A stretch of DNA of 64,000 bases, taken from contig NC_134279.1 in NCBI RefSeq assembly GCF_949628215.1, forward strand, positions 54,424,266 through 54,488,265. Direction: 5' to 3'. The number at the start of each line of letters is the position of its first letter. Positions within the stretch are counted from its first letter, which is position 1. Positions 36,525 to 50,200 of this stretch are shown here, piece by piece. The notes beneath the pieces were generated by a model. That model saw nothing but the letters and a program-made list of their open reading frames with translations. It did not search any database and was not told the origin of the DNA. Source of the DNA: Phalacrocorax aristotelis. Taxonomy: Eukaryota > Chordata > Aves > Suliformes > Phalacrocoracidae. The translations under genes were made by a program, and so were the position numbers.

Positions 36525-38639
36525 CCAGCCTACAGTGTGCTGCATGTCTTGACTTCAGTCCAGCAACACTGTCCATCATGGCTGTATGAATAGTGCCAGT
36601 CTAGGCAGCAGAACTTCTCTTCTCTGTCAAATTAAGGACACTTACATGGGTTTTGCAGGATTGGGATCCTCACACGAACAATCATACAATGTAAAGTATT
36701 TTAGTTGATTAAATAAAACATAGTCCTTTTTCTCTTATGCTTATGTGTAGATTTCCAGTCCCTTATGAAAAAATGGAAAAATATCTAGGACAATAAAAGC
36801 TTTTCAGCCAGCAGCTAGAAAACAAAATTGTAGCACAGATGTCTAACAGTACTCTCTGCTTCCCTAGAAGGACTATTTTTATGGTGTTGGGTTCTGAATA
36901 TATTAGACCTAATAACATCTGAAGTTTCCTACTTGTTTCACACACTGTTGCTGAGATGCATTGACCATTTATAAATCTTACTATTTTGTTCTTAGTTAGA
37001 AAAAAGAACATTTTTGTCCTGTGCTGTGTTTCCACTGAATCCAATGAAGCACTGCAGTGCTGATGATTCAGTTATCTTAGAGGATGAGCTCAGACCTCAA
37101 CTTCTATGTTTCACAGAACAGGCTGTCAGGATTTTATGTAATCTCTATTTTTGGGACACAGCAGAGGGAGGAAGAAGGGGGAAGGGGGTGATGAAGAAAC
37201 CATACCAGTGAAGCAGAACACCTTGTTGAAATTAAGTCCCAAAATTACTCCTGTCAATTCTATTTTAATAATTTACAGTTACCTCAGAGCAGTCGATTAC
37301 ATTTTAAAGGTCTTGTTCCTTTAGAGGTTGGGGTAAAGAAAATAAAGCAGTAGGCATTTCCTTCGCATTAGATTTAATGAAGATATTAAAGACCTAACTA
37401 AGCTGAAACCGAAATTCATGTTACATGGTTGGTCCTAAAGTGCTACCGCAACCTGCCTTTTATCTTCAGACATTACATTTCATTCACCCATCTGTTACAG
37501 CATCATGTACTTGGGACCTGAGCTGACAATTTGCAGCTGCCAGTGATTTGATGCCTCTCAGCAGCAGACCCTTCTTGTTTCATCTCCTTTTTTGCTGCTT
37601 GTGGCTGACAAGTATGAGCAGTATCTTACAGCTGAATGTGTACTAGAAATTTTAAGAAGTTTTGGCTGTGTACCTCTTCTTTGCTAGTACCTGTTATCAG
37701 TGTTCGTTTTAATTTATTTCTCTTTTGTTGGTCTGTTATTCTATTTGTATAATAACTTATGTAGTTAATATTATTAGTTTTCTGTTCTAATTTGTATGTA
37801 CTTTTATTTTTTTAAAATGTAATCAACCCAAGCACTTTAAGCAACAATGTCAATCTCATGAAATTCCAATCAGCTTAACATTTTGCCTTTGTCTTTTTGC
37901 TTTTGCAGCTGTTTGCTTGTGATCTCTAGTTACAACCCAATTTTCATTTTTAGGCTGGTAGTCCTAGTTGGGTTGTAAATTTTGGAAGCCCAGATTTGTT
38001 CATACATATTTATTCATACATAACAAGCATGCAGGATTTACTCTGTCTGCTACACGTAGCTGTATGTACCTGAGGAGTTGGACTTCACAACCTTTTTCGC
38101 ACTCTACTTGCTAACTCATCTGAGAACGACTGTCTTACTTTATTCTGTGGCACAGTTATCAATGACTATAATTTAGAAAAGCACCACTTCTCACAGGAGA
38201 ATTCTCTTCTACCAAACACAGAGTTAGCTGTCAGTCAGCTGATGGTACAGTTATTGCTCTCTCTGCCATTTTATCTGTGCTCTGTACAGCCTCAAGTACA
38301 AATAATCCTAAGAGCTGTGTTTATTCTTGGTCCTTGCGTGAGTGCTATCAAGGAGAACAATCTTTTTTGCATCTTCCTTCTCTCCACTTGGGCTCATGTA
38401 AAGGGAAGAGGTAATGAAGTAGGATAAGAGCTGGTGTAAAAAAACCACACCATCAAAGACACTGGATGTTTCCTAGAGGCCAGCATCTATGGTATCCATA
38501 TCAGAAAGTCACTGACTTTATGTGTTGTTAATGCAAAGGTTATTCTTAGGTTTTTAGACACCATAGTCTCTTTGATCAATGAAAGACCAGGGCTTTTTCC
38601 TGTTGCATCAGCTCTGTTGCTGAGGTGTTTCTTCTCAAT

Positions 38640-39010
38640 TTAACATGGCAGTTAATATTCAAATAGCCCTTGGGAAGCCTCAGTAGACACCCTTTTAATT
38701 TCTTTCCTGTTAATATGCACTACTTCAAAGCAATTGGACCTGTCCACAAGACTCATTCAGATTAATGCACTCCTTTTGCATACAAGGTCAAATAACACCT
38801 ATCAGGAGGTATGTGGCCACCTGATGGGACCATCTGGGCTAAGCCCACACCTCTTTACATGCTAATGATTCTTTACCCCCTAGGAGGTTTGCTTGCTGAC
38901 TTTGCCTAAATGAGTTAATATGAAACCTCACATAACTCCCTTTATTTGTCGTCTCAGAGTTGCTATAATTCTTTAATAATTCTGCTTCATTTGGTTATCA
39001 AGACCGGGAT
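38640..39010. promoter_or_regulatory. Candidate cis-regulatory block
   Basis: It contains a nuclear-receptor extended half site CAAGGTCA (38783-38790), E-boxes CACCTG (38818-38823) and CATCTG (38831-38836), an octamer-like ATGCTAAT (38859-38866) and several TAAT cores, with no repeat character. Call made on motif density only; it might instead be part of the 3' UTR. Confidence 0.25.
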
Positions 39011-39741
39011 TATTGCACAACATAAAATAAATTGTGTGTGCCATTCACAGTGGTCAATTTAACAGACTAATGCTTCTGATGAAGGCTGTTGCAGGTGGCA
39101 ATTTCACTATATTCAGGAATATTAAAGAGTAAATGACTTTTCTGTGATAGCATGGTAGGTCTGTAGGAAGAGCTGGGCTGGCACACAGCTTCCTAACACT
39201 CAGCTTGTACCAGCTCCAGCCTTTATATAATCCTAACCCTTCTCCTAGGGGTTCCAAAATGGCAGGAGCAAACCCTTTGTAAAGACACTTTGAAGTTCTC
39301 CAAAACCTCATTAATAGGCATACATTCCTTAAAAAGGCTGAGCTTAACCATCAACTTTATATTTGCAATGGTGTTCATATTTGCAAAAGTCCCAAGACAG
39401 ATTGTGTTCACACACTAAATTGTTTCCTAGACCTCTCACACCTCTCACTATAACAGCACGAGCACCATCAGGGCAGCCATATTACAGGTTTGAGTGCTTT
39501 TCCTGGAAACAACTTTCTGGCTTCAGTGGCTTTTGAAGACCTAATGCAAGCGCCATAACTTATCCAGGACTCTTTAGGAGTAAAGTCACCCTATGCTGTA
39601 TGAGTATGAGTGTAGGGCAGGGGGAAGAAGAAAGTGAAGAGGAAGGAATATGGAAAGGGCTGTTTTTCCAGTGGCTTTGAATATGTATATCTGTTTGTAA
39701 ATATATAGTCCCTCTCTACCTTGTCAAAACGACGCAATCAT

Positions 39742-39747
39742 AATAAA
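39742..39747 (+). terminator. Candidate distal poly(A) signal of USP46
   Basis: An AATAAA followed within 20-35 nt by T- and GT-rich sequence (TATTTTGTGTTAGTTTTTTT), a good downstream element. The TGTAAATA just upstream also suggests the end of a 3' UTR. Confidence 0.4.
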
Positions 39748-39765
39748 ACTACTTAAATATTTTGT

Positions 39766-42700
39766 GTTAGTTTTTTTAAATGGAGTAAGAGATAGTAACA
39801 TTATTAGACATACAATTGGAGACACATAAAAATACTGAATTTCTAGTAAAGCGTACAATACACGGTGTATGTGTACGGTTGAGTATCTGCTTTTTTTAAT
39901 CATATACATGTAATTAAACCCTGCACAACCTGCAGAACTGTAAGATAAATCTCACGTTGGTTATTAAGGTTGTAACATAAGAAAAAGGTATTTTCTCCTG
40001 TTAACATGTTTATATTTTACATAAAATAAACTCCCTAGATGATTTTGCTTCCATTGGACTTGCTTTGAATTAATCTGGAACCAGACTAAGGCTGAACATT
40101 GGTGTTGCTTGTTATACAACATTCTTCTGAACGTCAGGTATCTGTATTCTTACAGATGGCAAGACTGCTGATGTCTGCTTTTTCTTTCTTTTAATGGAGT
40201 CGGTGCATTTTAAGTGACTTCAGAGAATATTTCAGCACCTGGGCTAACTGCCTCTGAAGTGTCTTAAGGGAACAAATTTTGCATGCAGTTCATGAGCCGT
40301 CTTAGTGGAATATACATACAATTGCATGACCGAGGTGTACCAAGTTAAAGCACACCACTGACCTTGCCAATGTTACCGAGAACAGCTAAAACTGAACAGA
40401 CTAAAAAGCAGCCTGAATTGAACTACCTTTTTTATCAGGGAATGAGAATCCCAAGCCCCTTAGCCTGGGATTTTACCTGTGACTACCGGAGTGGGAAAGG
40501 GTTTTGCTAATGAGGTCTAAAATTCTGTCAGAGAACTGAAAGTTTCCTGCAGTCTGGTCATTATCCTGAAGTTGTTAATTAGCAAACACAATTTACTTTC
40601 TCAAAAGTGAGGTAAAGAAAAGGCTGGAGTTTCTTGCTCTTGTCTAAATGGATTCTTGTTATTCCTGTAGAATCGTTTAGAGAACCAAAAATAAATACAG
40701 CTGTCAAACTGCATGTTAAATTTATAGCTATCATGCTATAAGATTTATGGCACATCAGACTATCAGAGGACTACGTTCAAAAACACTTCACATCTTACAG
40801 TACAGATTTCCTCTGAAATTAGAAACCTTGAAGCACTTCTGAATTTATTCCGAGGTTATCAGAACATAAGATTTTAACCGCAGGATGGAAACAGAAATTT
40901 AAAACACAGATGACTGAAATAAATAAATGATAAAACCGTAGTTTTAAAACATTTTAAAGAAATAAAATTTAGAGTGTACATATAAAGAAACCTAGAAAAG
41001 GTTTCCAAGAGCATGGTTCACAATCACTGCATGTGAGCTCCATGAGAGTTATGCTCACTTCAGAAATGCATTTCCCAGCAGCTGTATGATATTTACCTAC
41101 GACTCTGCTCCTTATTTTTTGGTATGAGTTAGAATAATCATTTTAGATGAGTTGTGTTCTATGCACCAGATAAACTGAGAAATGCTAGAAATATAATGTC
41201 ATCTTGATTGAAAACTCAGGTATGGTAGGAGAAAATTAAAAGATTCCCCAACTAAATACACCTACCTGACTTGAAACAACACTTATTAAACATGACTAAA
41301 TATATGACATGGAAGACCATGTTTCTGGAGCTGTAATTTTCCTTGATTGGCTGTGTGCAATTTAAAAATCAGGTAGAAAATGTTAAACAAGAAAAATAAG
41401 AACCATTTTCAACACATAGAAATATGGTACAGTAGGAGACCATTTCAATTATCTGAAAAATATTCCTCTTCACTTATTAATTTTATGTCAACTAGTAGAA
41501 TATTACTCCATCGCCTTGTTAAAGCTCACTAACCCTCACTGCATGACTCATCTGGGTGCTGCATTGTGACCTAAGAGCTTCAAGCTTTCCTCAGTCTTAA
41601 GAGATTGTAGCCACATGTCCTTGCTGTCTGGCACAGGCTGTGGGGCCAGCGACCCTCTGAACACCTGGATCTTCCTGGATCCTTTCTCCCAGGGCACACC
41701 AGACCTGTGATGGCTCTCTCCTCTCCACACCTAAGCAGCCTTAATACACATTTTCCGCACGCTCATCTCTCCAGGAACACATGGTGCATGAGTTTTGTAT
41801 TATTTCCAGTACAGTATCACTTTTCTTTACATAGGAAAATACATTAGCATATCTAGAAAAAAGATAAACAACCATATGTACTCTCCTGCTCCAGTTTGCT
41901 CATGTGGTCTGAACCTAAGATTCATTTAAAGAATCAATCCAAGACCCTTCTGAACCATAACAACTTGGGGGAGGCACCCTCCGTCCGCTTTGTCACAGCA
42001 GGTGTCTACTCTGAGCACAATGTTAAGGTTCGGCTGTGAAGGATGGGCTTGCTGTGAAGGAAGCCACTGGTGGCATTCACTGCTGTAAAGGGTGATTGTT
42101 ATCAAAGTGAACATACACTTTGCCTACATCAGTTTAACCAGCCACAAACACTTCACCTGGTGCTAACAGTGCATTTCATCTCACCGTGAATACAGAAATA
42201 GCAGAGGAGGCAACAACCTGGAGTTTGCAGGTTGCCCAGGGTGCGTGGAAAGACCTACCAGGATCAAATGTAACTCAAGAGGTGGAGACTGATAGATATT
42301 TTTTGCCAAAACACCGCAAGGGTAAAATAAAGAGGTCAACACTGGCATGAAATTTAGCATAAGCCAGAGGGAAACATTAATTACCCTTTGGATTTTATTT
42401 CACACACATTTGAGGAAAAAAATTCAAGTCACGTTCCAGAACAGCAAAGATGTCGAAACAGAAGGTTCAGATTTCACCCAACATTGCAAACTATAGATCA
42501 CCAATACATAGGCGTCAACCAAGAGACTACCTGACAGAGACCATCTACCATCAGTCACTTCAGTGTAGCTGTAAGGAAGGTCTAGACAAGTTTGCAGTTT
42601 TACAGTGGGATGAGTAATAACAGAAACTGGAATAAAGTTTCTTACAACATCCTTATAAAACTTTTGTTGTGCAGAGCTGTGTTTTCTCTGCAGCTGTAAG

Positions 42701-44065
42701 ACATGGTTATGCGTGGAACGCTGTAAGCACTGGAGAAGGGCTACAAGTGGGGTTCTCTCTGCTCTCTGAAAACACGGTTCAGGAGCACAAACAAAATCTT
42801 ATGCTTTATTTAGTCACTAATCATATAATTCTCACTGTCATTTATGAAGCATTTCTCAACCTCAAAATAGTTTACCAGATAACAATAACTTTCCAACTCT
42901 TAATTTGGTGAAAATTGTAGAAATTGAGTAATGTGTACCAAAATACCTACAACTTGAGCTGAATCTGGCCACCCCTCAGCTAGACCAGTTTAATGAGTAG
43001 GAACATTTTCACTGGCTCCTCAGCAGCTGCCTTGATGACCTATTCACTTCTGGATGCAGTTCAAAGTGCGGATCTTGTAGCACATCACTCCAGTATAACC
43101 TGATCCCTTGTTATCTCCCAAACAGCTTATCTTGTCTGGAATGCACTGGGGCAGCTGAGGTTACTTGGGAAGTTTGTCATAGCAGTGCTTTACTTTCCAA
43201 GGCTTTCTTTTACCCCCTAGTAACTGTTAATTATTATACACTGGCAGGAAACATTAGGTAAAACAAGGATGATGTAATTTATTTGGTTTATTTCTCTTCT
43301 TCATTTTGGATATTTCTAGTTACATTTTCAGATGAACAGAGGTATTCTGAGGTAAGGTCATTGAAGTTTTGACTGTTTGAATTCTGCAAGATGAGGAGTT
43401 CAGACAAAGACCAGCATTGGCTAAGACCCCAGGTGTCCCTCAGAAGCCAGCCTTGAGGACAAAAACCCCCAAAAGGCAAGCAGAATTCTTTCCCCTAACC
43501 TTTACAACTACGATATTTTTAACTGCTGAAGCACAGGTTCCTGATTCTATTGTTTACATATATGGGGATATTTCTGGGCCTACTGCATCACTACACTGCG
43601 ACATGGTTTCAACCAACATTAAATTAACCACACTTCTGCAATAACATGTTTCAGAGTAATGTTCAGTATTTATATTAAACTGTATTTTTACCATGGCTTA
43701 GAGAAGGTGGTACATGAAATCTAACAGTTTTACTTTATGGCAATGTTACACATTCATACTCATTTATTGTTCCCAAATGCAGTTACAGAGGATGAGGAAA
43801 GACAGTCAGTTTATCAAAAGGTAAGCAGTACTGCAAAATACAGACCACGCACAGCCAGTGTTCAGTGTGGTAACAGCAGTGAATAAACAGTCGCTGTTTA
43901 GTAGGTCCGTTTAGTTGTCATGACACTTGTAGAAGAAATGCACCTAGTGAATGTCTTTCCTTAATATACCGAATCTCTTGCTCTCGCTCTTGTGTAGTCA
44001 GTCCCAGCCTTCAGATACTGAGCTGAAAATAAACCACTTCATCCACCATGCTCTATATACAACCA
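39766..44065. other. Downstream intergenic DNA, first part
   Basis: AT-rich DNA without recognisable genes. A motif-rich segment lies at about 40200-40600, with inverted AATCCCA/TGGGATT arms (40447-40453, 40466-40472) and TTAATTAG at 40575. The open frames here are short and lack splice or codon support. Confidence 0.6.
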
Positions 44066-44125
44066 ACCTTCCTTCCTTCCTTCCTTCCTTCCTTCCTTCC
44101 TTCCTTCCTTCCTTCCTTCCTTCCT

Positions 44126-44170
<45 letters not shown>

Positions 44171-44208
44171 CCTTCCTGCCTTGCCTTCTTTGCCTGCTTG
44201 CCTGCCTA
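44066..44208. repeat. Compound microsatellite (TTCC)n-(TGCC)n
   Basis: A nearly pure (TTCC) tract covers about 44066-44128 and passes without a gap into (TGCC) to about 44170, then a degenerate C/T-rich tail to about 44208. The switch from TTCC to TGCC is a single T to G change that has been copied along. The 'SFLPSFLP' and 'GRKEGRKE' frames on the two strands are artefacts of this repeat. Confidence 0.95.
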
Positions 44209-47200
44209 TTCCTGTAATATGAAAATGATCCATCTCCCTCAGGCAAAACATTTTGTATCTTGAAATTCTGTTAAACCTGAATTCATGCAACCATTTCTTA
44301 ATGAAAAAAACCCAAGATGCAGGTTCCCTGGCATAATTTCAAGTGACATTCTGCCCCCTTTATATTGGTTTGTTCCCCCCCCATAAGCCATGATGTATGG
44401 GCTTCTTTATTTTTCCTATTACTCTTGTAATTTTGGATAGTATCTTCTACCATTATAGCGCTCATTGAATGGAAGACTACTTAGCTTTTGCCTCTCTGAG
44501 GGATTGCAATACCAGTCCATCAACTTCAGTGAGTTTTGCAACCATTTAATCTCCAATATTATAAGGCACATTCACAGGGTCCATCCTTCAGGAGAGGATG
44601 TTCAGGAAAGCAGCAAAGTCTATAGAATGAACATTAGAGTCTATTTTCCAATCTTATCCATGTTAAGAACTCATTGTATTACATGGGGCAAATAATGCAA
44701 TCTCTTCCTCTATTTCCCAGCTAGAAAATAGGTATGCCAATATTTATGTATCTCAGAGGACTATGGAGCTTAGGTTGGAGGAATAGAGGCTGCAACCTCA
44801 ATTACTCTTATATGCACAATAACTAGTTACTGTATATTAGTGCTGTTATAACAGTATATTTTTTCCTTTTCAGGCAGTCTTCTTTTAATAACTGCAGCAC
44901 TCCCTTCAAGGAGGGACATTTGCAGACAGTTAAGACTAGCTGACCATTACTTGACAGGAAAAGATATTTAGAAAGAGATCAAACAACTGTCCAGTGGTGG
45001 CAGGAATGAATTCTGTGATACAAATATACTCCAAGTTTGTCCTGAAAGGTCAGTATTATTAAATTTTATTTCCAAGTAACGTACCCCACCGTAACCCCAG
45101 TCAAAGTCAGTGGGCAAAGATCAGGTCCAGAGTGAGTAATAGGAGATCTAACAAGGGAGTTGTTGCATGTTTCTAACGGCTCGCTGTCTCTCACAATGAC
45201 TGTATCTATAGATTTCAAAGGAAAACCCTGTTGCAGACAGCTATGAAATAAATGACCCATTAAAGACGTTCATTTTCTTACAAAGATATGAAAGTTTCCA
45301 AGGGAAAGAAACATTCTCTCCAAACTTACTCAGTTAATTGTTGCTTTTTTTACAGACAGGAATTAGGCTAATGGGTTATGCACTGCATACTGCCTGGTTC
45401 TTTACGTATTTGCCTAGCTCATTTCCCCGCTAAAAAATATTTTGTCACCCATAATAGTTTACCATTTATGCCTCACATAATAAGATGTTATCATGTTATT
45501 TACAGTATTACTTACTATATCTTGGGCCCTTGGAAGGATTTTAGGGTGACTACAGGATCATCAACAAAACTGACGTAATAAGGATGAGATAATACAAAAA
45601 AACCCCGCCCAACTCCTCAATGGTTTTATGAAGATAAATATTTAAAAGACAAACAACAACATTTCTTCCAGAATTCTGTCCTTAAATGATTTCTCTCTTG
45701 GATTTTGTACTCTTAGTTTTAACCTTATTTTTCACATCTGCAAAGCAGAGAAGTCAGCTAAGTCACTGCAATGTTCTGAGAAGGAAATGGTTAATATTCA
45801 TGAAGGGGAGTAAGAAATGCTGTGTTCCTTTTATAAAGGGCAATTCCTCATCCACATGGGCATTTAGAGCTCCTAAGGATCAGATTTCCAAAAAACTCAC
45901 ATTTTGAGGCTGGAACAAACAGTAGCAAATACGCAGAAGTGACCCACCCTCAGCTGTTACTGCGAGGGACTGGTGGTTTAAAGAGGTGCTGTTCACTTTC
46001 ACTGTCCATTCTTACCAGACCATTCTACTGGGCACTGAGCAAAGAAAAGGCAGCTATTCTCTTCCAAAAGTGGATAAGATCTTCTGCAGAGTAAAATTTG
46101 CATTTGGCTGAATGTTAATTTGATAATGCTGTCCAACTGCAGCAGAAGAATTTGCTTGTGTTTCCTCCCCACACCCAACATGCACACAGCCAGGAAGGGA
46201 CTCTACCTAACCTTTTCAACTCCTTTGAACAAATTAAGCAAACCTGTATGACTGTGTGGTTTTTCTGCTTAACAGAGAGATACTTCACACAACAAATAAG
46301 AGTCAAGGACGTTATACCAGAGAGTCACTGTCCCTTGGTTTTGGGCCATATCAGCTATGAGACACAAAAATGTTTTGTGCTTCTTGTGCTTTTCTTTATG
46401 GCCATTTACCAAGTATTCCCTTTACTCTTTGGCTTCACAGACTTATAATAATCATCTCAGCATTCCCAGACTTTGGGAAAGGTCAGATCCAGACCTAAAA
46501 CCAGTTCCAAGTTTTGTGAGTTTGAAGTAAAAACATTAGTAATACTTGTTTTTAGAAGCAGCACATGGGACCCAACCAAACTCACATTAGGACGGCTGTG
46601 GGGTTTACAAGCCATATGGCTCAAATCCATTTACAAGTGGTGAAGGCTGGATAGCTTGTGTCTAATCTCCTGATGGGTGACACAGTGGATTCAATAACTA
46701 ACAGAAGTGTATACACAGGAACTTGTAAGTGACAAGGATTTTTTCCTAAAGAGTTAAATCATCATCCACTTTTACTTGCTTCTCAGTCAATACGCAGTTT
46801 CACACACAAAGAATATTCTGTCTCTCAGGTTTGAGGTCTACTTGAGAAACTGATGGGAGAAGTGATGGATGACTGCCTCATGCATGAGCATCAGGGCATG
46901 GGCATCTTGTGCTCCAGAGTGTCCTGCAATGCTAATAAGAGCATCAAGCATTCTCCTCCTGTCACTTTTTTTAAAAAAAGATTATTATTAATGCCATGTG
47001 TGTCCAATTGTTTTGCAACAGCAGCTTCTCCTCCTGTTGCTGTTTCCTCTGGACTGTAACACAGATCTTAATCAAAATAGAGAAGCTGCAGTTGGAGAAA
47101 ACTGTGATCTTATTTCTCTAATATGGTGTATTTCCTTGGGAGCAGATGCCTATTGACACTGATCTCATTCACACTGGAACCGTATTTTCCTACTTCTGTG

Positions 47201-50200
47201 AAAAAGCACAGCTTTTCGTCTTCCCAAATCCTACCTGCCATTCTTCCATAACAGGAATTTAATAAAAACCAAACAAAGCAACCTCCCCATGCCTCAGAAA
47301 TCCTGTCAGTGGATGAAACAGACCCAAGCACTGATGAACGTGGTTTGATGAAAGATGAGCTCAAAACAGAACACCACATCCAAATAACCCCCAAATGGCA
47401 TGAATTATCATCATCTACATACATGCAATATTTGATACACATGAATAGATGGGAAAGAAATCTTGCCTTTTGCATGCTACAATTCAGTGTGCTTTGGGGC
47501 ATTCACTGAAGACAATGTGAACAGTTTTTATCCTGTTGTGTTGGAACACTGGCTAGGAGAGCTGGTAACTAGGTGTCTGTTAACTGAAAATACACATATA
47601 ACACTTGTAACTAGGTGCATGTTACTATACTTGAAAATATAGTGTAGAGATATTGGACCCTAGCGGTCCATGATGAATTTCCTGAAGTTATAAGCACTCT
47701 GACAGTTTTGCCTGTGCTTTCCAGGACAATTTCCAGACAACTTGAGCCTGAAAAGACAAAAAAGAGCCAGGTATCTGGAGGAAATATCAACTCCAGGAGT
47801 GTGGCTCATCATGAAACAGTGGGGTTTGGAGGTCAGTAACTTTTTTCTCCTCCCGTTTAGTACCTGGTTGTAATCTAAGGACTTGTACAAGAACAACTTG
47901 TACACAAGGAGCTTGAAAAAAAACAACTTCTGAGCTGTTTGATCAAGGGTCTCTTTGACAGAGGGCTCTCTCTGGTCTTGGGAGCAAAGGGAATTTAGAA
48001 CAAGCATGTGCTAAACGTTAACAAAAAAAACCCCTCAAAAATCTTCTCATGCTGCCTTTCTTTTGACAGAGATCCACATACCAATAACTCTTTGCTGCCT
48101 GAGTCGCTCATCAGTATGTATTTTGTCTCTGCAGCAGTAAATTTCCAGTATCCAGTACCACAGCAAACAGAAGATAAAAGCTAAATTGAAAATGATGTCT
48201 ATTTTTTAATTATTTTATGACTCCTTTCACATAAATCCCTTGCATTTATACTGCCTAAAATCCCTCCTACAAAGATCTTTTGTATGCATCTCTATAGCAA
48301 CACATAAAGGAGCAAAAGTTTTTATTTCATTGTGTACAGAAAATGTAAACGCACATTTTCCAGATTCTGGCATAATATGTAGTCACTATTTCCTTAATTA
48401 GCTTTTTTTTTTTTTTTTGAAGACCGGTATGCCCATTGAACAAGAGAGGGGGCAAGTCCTACTTTCCCTTTCAGGACTGTGCAAAGGGCAGGAAGCCTGC
48501 GCTCTTCAATAGCAGTTCGAGGAAATGTGAGTCTTTCATCCTCTCCTTAGGACCTTGGATATTACCTGCGGAAATACGTAAGCACACTCTTTTGGAAGGA
48601 CCCAAAAGCCCTTTACAAGTGTCCATCCAAGTAGAGGCCTTTACTGGAGTAACAACACCCCAGTGACCCTTGGGCAATAGAACCCAGAGCTCCTAATCCC
48701 TATGTCTCCCTAGGCTTATCCAGGTCCCCCTTGCTCCCATGCACACCCTGGACCATTTCTCCTTCTTCCCATGCCTGCTGGCCTGTAGGACCCTGAGGTG
48801 ATTATCCAGATTACTTGTTTCACCAGTAAACTATCTGATGTTACTACAATAAAGGGCAGCAAGTCACCTGGCTCTGAGAAGGGCTGGGACCCAACTAAAT
48901 AACACCACTAATAGCACCAAAGTGTCTCCCATGGAGCACAGCGGTGGAAATACAAATGTCATGGTGATAAGTATAAATGCATTTAGAAGCAAAACTGAGA
49001 ATATTCTTATCCTAATTCTTTCAACTTTTGGCTATTTTTGTATTAACTTAGATTAATGCAAAGTACTTCAGCTACTTAGTGGGTATTCAAAATACTCTGT
49101 TCCATTTTTTGGCTTGAAAATAGGCAAAGAATAGATAATTTCCACTTATATGGCTTGCTTTTACTCCTTCTGAAATCAACAGGGAAATCTTTCCTCCGAA
49201 TTCAATAGATTTTGCACTAAGGATGCATTAATAAAGCTGTGGGTCTGGACCTGGTCAGCACTGGAGGTGGGAAAATGGAATAGATGCTCGTTTGGTCTTA
49301 CAGAACTGTCATAGTATGGCCACTCCTGATTTCAGTTTATTTCAGCGGCAACAGCACTAAATTTAAGGTACTAGCCAAAAGTTGCTTTATTCAAATGTTA
49401 CATTTTAGTGTAGATGTTTATCCAAGTGTCACAATGTTATGATTCATTAATAAGCATTTATAAATAAAAGAAAATCATCATATTCAGTTTTTGTATTTTT
49501 TTTCTATCCACAGATCCCATGTGGTTTTTAACAGTAGTTTAAAGTTCATAATAATATTTCTTGCTCCTCCTGGCCCCCTCATAAGTTCAAATTCAGTCTG
49601 TGATCATTGCTGCCCTTCACGAGTTAAATTGCTCATAATTCCTTATTCATTCAAGTGAGAACCTCATAATCTAATGAAAGCCATTTAATTAAAGAGTTGT
49701 TTTGCAGTCCTGTTGTATCATAGCTGACAGACTCGTCATAAAGGAAATAAATCAAATCAGCTAATGAGATTAAATAATGAGATAGCTAAAAGATTGTATG
49801 CAGATTGTACTGTCTGAAGACTATTAGAAAAGGTAGGCCAATTTATGCCCCTTATATTCAATCATAACCCCCTAAATTCAGAAGTCTCCGAGACTGAATA
49901 AACTCACAAATTCCTACCACTTTTATTTTGCTATGGAAAGTTTCCTTTGAAGCATTTCATCAGTGTTATCTAGTTCTTAGAGCAAGGAAGAAGGCACTAG
50001 AAAACCTGAGACTTTCCCCAGCATCAGCACATGTTGAGTCTAGAGTTTATAGCCTTGTCTCTTTTGCTCTGGGGCAGCCCGGCAGCTCATGAACTCTGGC
50101 ATGCATCTCCAAGAACAGAGTCATCTTTGACAAAAAGCCATGTAGGCATCTAAGGAGCCAAGTTTTCTGCTGAAAGAGGCTGGGTAGCTCTAATGGGAGC

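Larger units (their letters stand above)
33635..39765 (+). other. USP46 3' UTR, outer limit uncertain
   Basis: The stop is at 33634 and no further exon is evident. AATAAA hexamers occur at 34356, 36712, 36792, 37341, 39026, 39742 and 40025. Mammalian USP46 has a long 3' UTR, as I recall, so the distal site at 39742 is plausible. A Pumilio-type TGTAAATA at 39696-39703 lies 39 nt before it. The true end could be as early as about 34380. The stretch has no recognised interspersed repeat but does contain a 25-bp triplication (36450-36524). Confidence 0.4.

Noticed and set aside
43951..44290. Repetitive protein frames (Phe-Leu-Pro-Ser and Gly-Arg-Lys-Glu)
   Set aside because: These are direct translations of the tetranucleotide microsatellite on both strands, not proteins.
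47110..47502. 130-codon minus-strand frame
   Set aside because: No domain, no codon bias and no supporting signals; considered as a possible SPATA18 exon but it shows no resemblance.
48404..48421. T16 run as the tail of a processed retrocopy on the minus strand
   Set aside because: No gene-like sequence or flanking duplication next to it.
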